Below, piece after piece: positions 1 through 5,070 of a DNA stretch of 9,372 bases; the stretch's first letter is position 1; each line of letters opens with the position of its first letter. A program made the position numbers and the translations under genes. Source of the stretch: Verrucomicrobia bacterium UBA2970 (GTDB taxonomy: Bacteria > Verrucomicrobiota > Verrucomicrobiia > Limisphaerales > AAA164-E04); NCBI GenBank assembly GCA_002348345.1, contig DEAY01000263.1, positions 10,615-19,986 of the forward strand. The letters run 5' to 3'. The notes below the pieces were generated by a model, which was given only the letters and a program-made list of their open reading frames with translations, was not told the origin of the DNA and did not search any database.

Positions 1-90
1 CCATCAAGGTTGAGCTCTGAGCGTCGATCGAGATCAGTGACTTCCGCATCTACTAAGTCCTACTCTTTCCACTAAGCTACCGACTCGCCG

Positions 91-957
91 ATGTCTCTCG
101 ACATCAAACCTCTATCCCGTTACGATTCAAGCATGCCATTGGAAGATCATGTCGGTGATATCATCCGTAAATCCCGTCTGGGGCTTGGCATTCCCGCCAA
201 CCGGGTCGCGACGGCAGGGAGGATCACTCCGGAACATCTCGCCGAATTTGAAGAACACGGACAACCGAGGGACGGCGTCCACTTCGCCGGGATCTCCGAG
301 CTTCTCACCCTTGATAGGGCCAAGATGGAAGCTTTGCTCGATGGCTGGGAACCCTCGAATCATGATATCACCCGTTGGCATCATCTGCGCCAGATCGAAA
401 CGGACGACGGCGGCATGGCGGTGAACTGCTTTTTGGTTTGGGATCATGACAGTGGTGCCGCAGGGCTCTTCGATACCGGTTGGACCCTGAAGCCGATCCA
501 AACTTATCTGGAGCAGCAACGCTTGCAGCTCCAACACCTTTTTTTGACTCACTCCCATCACGACCATATCGCAGCACTCGGAGCCATTCGAAAGCTCGCT
601 CCGGAGTTACGACTTCACTCGAAAATCCAGGGTGCTCCCGCCGAACAACGACTGAATCCAGGAGATGAATTCGAGATCGGAACCCTCCGGGTCCGCTTCC
701 GCGGGACTCCGGGCCATGCCGAAGATGGAGTCACCTACCTGATCGACGGCTTCCCCAATCAAGTCCCTGCCATTGCTATCGTTGGGGACGCCATCTTCGC
801 CGGTTCCATGGGGGGCGCGCGAGCCCACTTCGACCTTGCCCGAGCCAAAATTCGGGAAGAGATCCTATCCCTTCCGGGAGACACCCTCCTCTGCCCGGGA
901 CACGGCCCGATCACGACGGTCGCCGAGGAAGTCGCCCACAACCCATTTTTTCACTAA
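91..957 (+). CDS. HTH-MBL fusion: metallo-beta-lactamase-fold hydrolase with N-terminal XRE-like helix-turn-helix
   Basis: The 288-residue protein is probably a cytosolic metal-dependent hydrolase; no signal peptide or membrane helix is visible. Residues 105-288 look like an MBL-fold domain of the glyoxalase II-like type. The metal motif THSHHDH lies at 153-159, a GH at 208-209 supplies the next His, the GDAIFAGS segment at 232-239 supplies the bridging Asp, and PGHGP at 269-273 supplies the last His. Residues 18-58 (LEDHVGDIIRKSR onward) have the helix spacing of an XRE/Cro helix-turn-helix, and 65-88 resemble the linker that follows such domains. The substrate cannot be read from the sequence. 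A second in-frame ATG at 133 (Met15) would keep both domains, and neither start has a clear Shine-Dalgarno. The gene stands alone, 359 bases before ilvH. Confidence is high for the MBL fold and moderate for the HTH. Confidence 0.9.
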   Translation: MSLDIKPLSRYDSSMPLEDHVGDIIRKSRLGLGIPANRVATAGRITPEHLAEFEEHGQPRDGVHFAGISELLTLDRAKMEALLDGWEPSNHDITRWHHLRQIETDDGGMAVNCFLVWDHDSGAAGLFDTGWTLKPIQTYLEQQRLQLQHLFLTHSHHDHIAALGAIRKLAPELRLHSKIQGAPAEQRLNPGDEFEIGTLRVRFRGTPGHAEDGVTYLIDGFPNQVPAIAIVGDAIFAGSMGGARAHFDLARAKIREEILSLPGDTLLCPGHGPITTVAEEVAHNPFFH

Positions 958-1004
958 CTGGCTCTGGCTCTTTCAGGGCCTCCATATTGCCTAGTCAGAA
1001 GCAC

Positions 1005-1187
1005 GGTTCAGGTCAAGGGCCCAGGGGACGAGAAGAATCCTGTTGACCGCGCCTGAGCCCACTGCTAATTTCCGCTCGATTTTTCGCCAAAATCGGGCGC
1101 CAAAGAGTCTTCACGACAAGGTGCCTCCGAGGTTGAATCGAATGGATGCCCGCAGATCCCACGGGATGCGGGTTTTTGATTTTTTTT
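1005..1187 (+). ncRNA. Candidate structured RNA (small RNA or ilvH leader) ending in a terminator
   Basis: Three consecutive stem-loops end in a T tract. The first is compound: GGTTCA (1005-1010) pairs with TGAGCC (1054-1059, one G-U), GGTCAA (1011-1016) with TTGACC (1043-1048), and CAGG (1022-1025) with CCTG (1039-1042). The second is an 11-bp stem, 1073-1083 with 1089-1099, loop TCGCC, one G-U pair. The third is the terminator at 1149-1187. The span of about 180 bases suits a free-standing small RNA or the 3' end of an attenuated leader. I do not recognise the family. The 5' end is unknown and no strong promoter was seen upstream. Existence as a transcript is inference from structure only. 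Confidence 0.35.
1149..1187 (+). terminator. Intrinsic terminator upstream of ilvH
   Basis: CCCGC (1149-1153) pairs with GCGGG (1168-1172) and ATCC (1156-1159) with GGAT (1164-1167), leaving a CACG loop and a two-base AG bulge. TTTTT (1173-1177) follows at once, and a further run of eight T comes at 1180-1187. It ends either a transcript from the MBL gene, a free-standing small RNA, or a regulated leader of ilvH. It lies 129 bases before the ilvH start. Confidence 0.75.
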
Positions 1188-1262
1188 AGCGTCCGATGTG
1201 ATTGGTGCTTTGGGTTGCAGGTGGCTGCCTCTGAGGCCCTATCAAATCCGACCGAGGGACCG

Positions 1263-1292
1263 TTGCGGGTCGATATTGGTAGATCGTAATCT
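1263..1292 (+). promoter_or_regulatory. Possible sigma70-type promoter for ilvH-ilvC
   Basis: TTGCGG (1263-1268) and TAATCT (1287-1292) are separated by 18 bases. They resemble -35 and -10 hexamers and lie downstream of the terminator at 1149-1187. Transcription would start near 1299, leaving only about 18 bases before the ilvH ATG at 1317. Both boxes are imperfect, and promoter consensus in this phylum is poorly defined, so this is a weak call. Confidence 0.3.
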
Positions 1293-1316
1293 CAACAAGC
1301 GACACTAGAGCAAGAC

Positions 1317-1790
1317 ATGCGACATACCATCTCAGTTTTAGTTGAGAACAAGTTCGGGGCGCTCACCCGAATTGCTGGTCTGTTCAGCGGCCGGGGTTAT
1401 AACATCGACACGCTGAATGTGGCCCCGACGCAGGATGCCTCTCAGTCCCAAATGACGATCGTGACCCGTGGCGATGACGCCACCCTCGAACAGATCGTCA
1501 AGCAGCTCAATAAGTTGACCGATGTCCTCACGGTTCAAGATTTCCGGGAACATGAATACGTCGACCGGGAGTTGGTATTGGTCAAAGTAACCGTCGATTC
1601 GAAAACTCGATCTGAGGTGATGCAAATCACCGATATTTTTCGGGGAAAGATCGTCGACGTCCAACCCCAATCCGTCACCGTCGAGATTACCGGAGATGAA
1701 GGCAAGGTCGAAAAGTACCTGAGCCTGATGACCAACTTCGGCGTGCGAGCCTTGACCCGGACCGGTAAAGTCGCGCTCTCACGATCATGA
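1317..1790 (+). CDS. ilvH: Acetolactate synthase, small (regulatory) subunit
   Basis: This 157-residue protein is the regulatory partner of acetolactate synthase, the first common enzyme of valine, leucine and isoleucine synthesis. In characterised homologues it activates the catalytic subunit and mediates valine feedback. Residues 1-76 form the ACT domain, with the effector-binding turn VENKFGALTRIAGLFSGRGY and the following NIDTLNVAPT. Residues 84-157 match the usual C-terminal domain of the family (RELVLVKV..., IFRGKIVDV, ending in ALTRTGKVALSR). The common ENxPG turn reads ENKFG here, so Pro is replaced by Phe. Length is normal for the short bacterial form. The ATG at 1317 begins directly at the conserved MRHTISVLVEN, which fixes the start. 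The Shine-Dalgarno is weak (AGAG at 1307-1310). ilvC follows after 36 bases. The large subunit gene ilvB is not upstream, which is unusual. Confidence 0.97.
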   Translation: MRHTISVLVENKFGALTRIAGLFSGRGYNIDTLNVAPTQDASQSQMTIVTRGDDATLEQIVKQLNKLTDVLTVQDFREHEYVDRELVLVKVTVDSKTRSEVMQITDIFRGKIVDVQPQSVTVEITGDEGKVEKYLSLMTNFGVRALTRTGKVALSRS

Positions 1791-1826
1791 CTTAGAACCC
1801 TCAGAAACCGAAACTAGAATAGAGAA

Positions 1827-2852
1827 ATGCCAGCGAAAGTTTATACGGATAAAGATGCTGATCTAAACGCATTCAAAGGAAAGACCCTTGCCGTACTCGG
1901 CTTTGGTTCGCAGGGACACGCGCATGCCCTGAACCTCAAGGAAAGCGGATGCAAGGTCATCATCGGACTTTACAAGGGAAGCAAGTCCATCGAGGCAGCC
2001 AAGAAAAAGGGCTTCAAAGTCTACTCCACCGCAGAAGCCGTCCAGAAGGCCGATGTGATTTTCGTCGCCCTGCCGGATACCAAGCAGGGGGATGTGTTCA
2101 AGAACGACATCGAGCCCAATCTCAGCAAGGGCAAGGCGCTTCTCTTCTCCCATGGGTTTGCCATCCACTTCAAGACCGTCGTGCCACCAGAAAACGTCGA
2201 CGTCATTCTGGTCGCACCCAAGGGTCCCGGGCACATTGTCCGACGCCAGTACACCGAGGGCAAAGGGGTCCCCTCACTGATCGCGGTCTATCAGAACGCT
2301 TCCCGCAAGGCGAAAAAGATCGCCCTTGCCTGGGCAAAGGGAATCGGCGGCACCCGAGCCGGTGTGATTCAGACCACCTTCAAGGAAGAAACGGAGACCG
2401 ATCTCTTCGGCGAACAAACCGTTCTCTGTGGGGGCACCTCGGCGTTAATCCAGGCGGGCTACGAGGTGCTGGTCGAGGCCGGCTATCAACCAGAGATGGC
2501 CTACTTCGAATGCCTCCATGAACTCAAGCTGATCGTCGATCTGATCAACGAATCTGGCATCAGCGGGATGCTGTTCTCGATTTCTGAAACGGCAAAATGG
2601 GGTGATGTCGCCATCGGACCCAAAATCATCGATGCCGGGGTCAAGAGGCGAATGAAGGCAGCTCTCAAGGACATTCAATCCGGCAAGTTCGCCAAGGGCT
2701 GGGTGAGGGAGTACCAGACGGGCTACAAGAAATACAACTCCCTCTTGAAGGCCGGCGAAAAACACGGGATCGAAAAAGTGGGCCAGAGACTGCGAGGGTT
2801 GATGCCGTGGATGCAAAAGCGCTCCACCAAGGGCGTCCAGGCCTCCTACTAG
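1827..2852 (+). CDS. ilvC: Ketol-acid reductoisomerase (NADP+), class I
   Basis: The 341-residue enzyme converts 2-acetolactate, or 2-aceto-2-hydroxybutyrate, to the dihydroxy acid using Mg2+ and NADPH. This is the second step of valine, leucine and isoleucine synthesis. The Rossmann domain (1-180) has the dinucleotide motif GFGSQGHAHA at 25-34 and the cofactor-selecting loop GLYKGSKS at 47-54. Active-site residues typical of the family are present: His109 (SHGF), Lys132 (APKGPGH), Asp192 and Glu196 (ETETDLFGEQ), Glu228 and Glu232 (FECLHEL) and Ser251 (SIS). The protein ends at the usual MPW followed by a short tail, so it is the short class I form and intact. The loop has Tyr49 where many homologues have Arg, but the two phosphate-contacting Ser positions are kept, consistent with NADPH use. 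It is co-transcribed with ilvH and followed by a terminator. A purine-rich AGAGAA directly precedes the ATG. Confidence 0.98.
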   Translation: MPAKVYTDKDADLNAFKGKTLAVLGFGSQGHAHALNLKESGCKVIIGLYKGSKSIEAAKKKGFKVYSTAEAVQKADVIFVALPDTKQGDVFKNDIEPNLSKGKALLFSHGFAIHFKTVVPPENVDVILVAPKGPGHIVRRQYTEGKGVPSLIAVYQNASRKAKKIALAWAKGIGGTRAGVIQTTFKEETETDLFGEQTVLCGGTSALIQAGYEVLVEAGYQPEMAYFECLHELKLIVDLINESGISGMLFSISETAKWGDVAIGPKIIDAGVKRRMKAALKDIQSGKFAKGWVREYQTGYKKYNSLLKAGEKHGIEKVGQRLRGLMPWMQKRSTKGVQASY

Positions 2853-2883
2853 CCTCGAGGTCGTTCATTGTTGTTCTCCAAAG

Positions 2884-2915
2884 CCGTCTCGCTCCCCCGG
2901 GGTCGGGACGGTTTT
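2884..2915 (+). terminator. Intrinsic terminator of the ilvH-ilvC operon
   Basis: CCGTCTC (2884-2890) pairs with GGGACGG (2905-2911), one G-U pair, around a GC-rich loop that can itself pair CCC with GGG. TTTT (2912-2915) follows, with more T after two C. The A-rich bases before the stem can extend pairing into the T tract. It begins 32 bases after the ilvC stop and supports a start for the next gene downstream of it. Confidence 0.8.
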
Positions 2916-2980
2916 CCTTTGCTATTTTCATGAAACTTGGGGACGCTCCCGGTGTTCATGTCAAAAGAACGAGAATCGAC

Positions 2981-3796
2981 ATGAAAATACTCGTCACAGT
3001 CATTTTATCGATCGTTGGTGCCCTCCTGGCGCTGGCCCAGGGTGATTCCGAATCGACAGCGGGAGAGGCAGCAACGCCGTTGGAGGGTCTCCTAGACCGG
3101 GGCACCCTCTCCGAAAGATTTCAGGTGATTGTCGATCGCAATCCCTTCAATTTGCAACCCCCCCCCCCTCCGGCTCCCCCCAAAGTCGAGGAAGAACCCG
3201 AAGAAGAAGAAATCTCGCTCAAGGAATTGAATCTCATCCTGGCCGGTGTCAGTGCCAAGAATGGCCAGAAACGAGCCTGGCTATCCATGACACTACCTCC
3301 GACACAACCCGAACAGGATCCCGTCGAGCGGTTTTTCGGGTTGGGCGTCGGAGAGCAACAGAATGGCGTGACGATCAAATCCATCGAATCGAACGGCGAT
3401 GTCGAGATTCTCTACAGTGGCACCTCGGAACTGCTGACTTTTGAATCGCACGGTTTCAAGAACAAGAAAAAGCCGAAGGCCAAACCCAAGACCAACGTCC
3501 GAACAACTCGCACCACGGGCTCGAAGCCGACGCGAACGGTAACGGCCCGCACCGGAAGTGCGCGAAACACAAGCACCCGAAACACGAGCACGCGGACCTC
3601 ACCGTCCACCGGGCGTGCCACTAGCGGAAACCGCTCTGCAGTCAACGCCAGCAATCGAACGATTCCGACTCGGCCGGTGCGAACCCAGCCCCGCCCTCAA
3701 CTCTCTCGGGAAGAGAGGATTGCCATCATCGAGACCCAGCGCACCATCGCTGCAGAGCAGGGGATTGAGCTTCCTCCCCTCCCCCCGATTCGCTAG
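2981..3796 (+). CDS. Secreted/periplasmic protein with PilP/GspC-like domain and basic low-complexity tail
   Basis: The protein has 271 residues. Residues 1-20 look like a signal peptide or membrane anchor (MKILVTVILSIVGALLALAQ). Residues 50-66 carry the RNPF motif and a proline run, as seen at the base of PilP and GspC inner-membrane proteins of type IV pilus and type II secretion machines. An acidic stretch follows (EEEPEEEE, 70-77). Residues 80-157 fit a small beta domain of that type (LNLILAGV, then LGVGEQQNGVTIKSIE and VEILYSGTSELLTF). Residues 159-240 are Lys-rich, then Thr/Arg/Ser-rich with a tandem RNTST repeat. The C-terminus (241-271) looks helical, then proline-rich. The frame stays open upstream to 2807, but that would overlap ilvC and its terminator, and the signal peptide fixes the start at ATG 2981. 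No pilus or secretion gene is adjacent, so the role is unknown. The domain call rests on pattern resemblance. Confidence 0.75.
   Translation: MKILVTVILSIVGALLALAQGDSESTAGEAATPLEGLLDRGTLSERFQVIVDRNPFNLQPPPPPAPPKVEEEPEEEEISLKELNLILAGVSAKNGQKRAWLSMTLPPTQPEQDPVERFFGLGVGEQQNGVTIKSIESNGDVEILYSGTSELLTFESHGFKNKKKPKAKPKTNVRTTRTTGSKPTRTVTARTGSARNTSTRNTSTRTSPSTGRATSGNRSAVNASNRTIPTRPVRTQPRPQLSREERIAIIETQRTIAAEQGIELPPLPPIR
3158..3168 (+). repeat. Poly-C tract (11 C) inside a coding region
   Basis: Eleven consecutive C encode part of the five-proline run (residues 60-64) of the PilP/GspC-like protein. The frame is intact at this length. Loss of one C would lead to a TGA at 3228-3230, removing the beta domain and tail. 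Homopolymers of this length are prone to polymerase slippage, and also to sequencing error. Confidence 0.95.
3563..3592 (+). repeat. Tandem 15-base repeat encoding RNTST twice
   Basis: Two adjacent 15-base units (3563-3577 and 3578-3592) differ at two positions, both third codon bases, and encode RNTST-RNTST in the basic tail of the PilP/GspC-like protein. The synonymous differences suggest an older duplication kept at the protein level. Confidence 0.85.
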
Positions 3797-4911
3797 CGAT
3801 CCAGAATCGCGTAGCGATTGAATCTTTTCTTATCCAACACCACCTCGGTTTTCGGCCAGTCCGCGCTCTTGGTAATGACTTCCGGTCCCCGGGGGGTCAC
3901 GAGAACGGTGTCTTCCGACTTTGTTCCCGCCACCGTCGGATTCCAAGTGAAGGGCTGCGAAGCCTCAACTTTGGTTTTCATCTCGGGGGTCACAATATAC
4001 TCACGAGGCAAGTAGCCACAAGGGCCTCCCTGGTGATGCGCCTTCCACTCGTCGCCAAATCCTAGATCGGCATACACCCGGAGGCCCTCCTTCAAGATCC
4101 TTCCCGCAGCCACCCCGACTCGAGTTGCCTGTTGCAGGGTCACGTCGACCGTGCATGCCGCCTGGTGCTTCTTGCGCAACAGGGGCGGAACATCCCCGAA
4201 ATAGACCGTTCGGGTCATTGATGCGATCAGGCCTTGATAGCGGGCGCACATAATGAGCATGGCGTGCCGCTTCAGTTTCTTATTGGTCGGAAGGGGGTGC
4301 CGAAAACGCCGGATCCGTTCATCCACGGCCACCAGCACCACCACCGGGGTTAACCCGACGGCGATCGAGGCTGCCGTCATTTGCGCGGCGATCTCATTTT
4401 CCGTTTCCCCGACTCGAATCCCATGAGCCGTTGCCGCGATGGAAGCTTCGAGGGCCTTTCCGAGGAAGCGAAACCGCTTGACCTCTTCACTACACAAAGA
4501 GTATCGGAGCTCGGCAAATGCCGCGCTCTGGGGGGATTTCACGCAATCATGACGGTCCGCAAGAATGCGCTTGGGATCGGCCACCTCCTGGATGCGCTCC
4601 AACAGTCCTTTCGGATTGTGCCAATCAAACTCGAGCGTCTCGAATTTCAGGGCGTTGAGCACCTCGGACTGCAACCGGGGCACCTCGATCCCATTGGCGA
4701 CCAAATAAACCTCGTCCTTCTTCACCAGCCAGGCTGCTGATGCCTGTTCCGTGCTCACGGCCACCCGGGCCTCTCCCCCGCAACCCAGCCAGGAAAAGTT
4801 GGCTTGGCTGGTGATCAATGCCGCCGCTTTTCGTTTCTTGTTTAGTAGCGCCCTGACCTTGGCGAGTTTTTCCTTAAATTCCCGACTCACGGCTACCACT
4901 CTAAAGGCCAT
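3793..4911 (-). CDS. Creatinase/Xaa-Pro peptidase-fold (M24-like) protein lacking most metal ligands
   Basis: From the ATG at 4911 the protein has 372 residues; a GTG at 4917 would add two. Numbering here counts from the GTG. Residues 10-140 resemble a creatinase N-terminal domain and 145-350 the pita-bread M24 domain. Metal-dependent M24 peptidases use two Asp, one His and two Glu. Here the first Asp region reads MLIMCARYQG (220-229), the SDxTRT Asp region reads ASMTRT (232-237), and the Glu of the usual EP motif is lost at FTWNP (323-327). The HHQGGPCGYLPREY segment (294-307) and the final Glu-Asp (SEDTVLV, 334-340) are kept. This suggests a metal-independent, creatinase-like hydrolase or a non-catalytic relative; the substrate is unknown. 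The cytosolic enzyme is divergent to the Nramp-like gene, 159 bases apart, and its stop overlaps the convergent upstream gene. No clear Shine-Dalgarno is seen. Confidence 0.85.
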   Translation of the reverse strand: MAFRVVAVSREFKEKLAKVRALLNKKRKAAALITSQANFSWLGCGGEARVAVSTEQASAAWLVKKDEVYLVANGIEVPRLQSEVLNALKFETLEFDWHNPKGLLERIQEVADPKRILADRHDCVKSPQSAAFAELRYSLCSEEVKRFRFLGKALEASIAATAHGIRVGETENEIAAQMTAASIAVGLTPVVVLVAVDERIRRFRHPLPTNKKLKRHAMLIMCARYQGLIASMTRTVYFGDVPPLLRKKHQAACTVDVTLQQATRVGVAAGRILKEGLRVYADLGFGDEWKAHHQGGPCGYLPREYIVTPEMKTKVEASQPFTWNPTVAGTKSEDTVLVTPRGPEVITKSADWPKTEVVLDKKRFNRYAILDR

Positions 4912-5070
4912 GATCACAAATGCACGTCAATCTGTCCCGGGAGACCACTTCATGAAACGACTCCCCTCAAGCCCTCGTTAGACGAGTCCCTCCCCATTGA
5001 CCCACAGCGGGCGAATCTGGCCCTTAGATTAAACTTCACAAGCCTTTGTCCACCCCGTAACGTCTCGCCA
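4912..5070. promoter_or_regulatory. Divergent promoter region between the M24-like and Nramp-like genes
   Basis: These 159 bases separate two divergently read genes and must hold the promoter of each, unless either is transcribed from farther away. A TTGACC at 4997-5002 and a TAGATT at 5025-5030 resemble -35 and -10 boxes for the transporter, but their 22-base spacing is too long for a standard promoter. A small inverted repeat, CTCGT (4974-4978) with ACGAG (4982-4986), lies in the middle. No operator is firmly identified. Confidence 0.35.

Larger units (their letters stand above)
958..1316 (+). other. Non-coding spacer between the MBL gene and ilvH
   Basis: No convincing protein gene fits in these 359 bases. 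They hold, in order, a compound hairpin (1005-1059), an 11-bp hairpin (1073-1099), an intrinsic terminator (1149-1187) and a possible ilvH promoter (1263-1292). The short ORFs inside (for example ATG 1142 to TAG 1189, 15 codons, which overlaps the terminator) are not enriched in Leu, Val or Ile codons, so a classical branched-chain leader peptide is not supported. I saw no T-box signature (AGGGTGG...), no SRP RNA signature and no tRNA. Confidence 0.7.

Noticed and set aside
1005..1100. tRNA, SRP RNA, tmRNA or RNase P RNA
   Set aside because: No cloverleaf, SRP tetraloop signature, tag ORF or RNase P conserved motif is visible.
1142..1189. 15-codon ORF as a branched-chain leader peptide
   Set aside because: It runs through the terminator stem and is not rich in Leu, Val or Ile codons.
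975..1240. Long-range pairing AGGGCCTC (975-982) with GAGGCCCT (1233-1240) closing the leader
   Set aside because: An 8-base match is expected about once by chance in a spacer of this size.
1863..2234. Minus-strand open frame across ilvC
   Set aside because: Antisense shadow of ilvC; no recognisable domain and no plausible promoter.
1949..2521. 190-codon open frame inside ilvC
   Set aside because: Shadow of ilvC in another frame; the composition is that of a frame-shifted coding region and no family is recognisable.
2807..2980. Upstream extension of the PilP/GspC-like protein by 58 residues
   Set aside because: It overlaps the ilvC 3' end and the terminator at 2884-2915, and the signal peptide begins exactly at ATG 2981.
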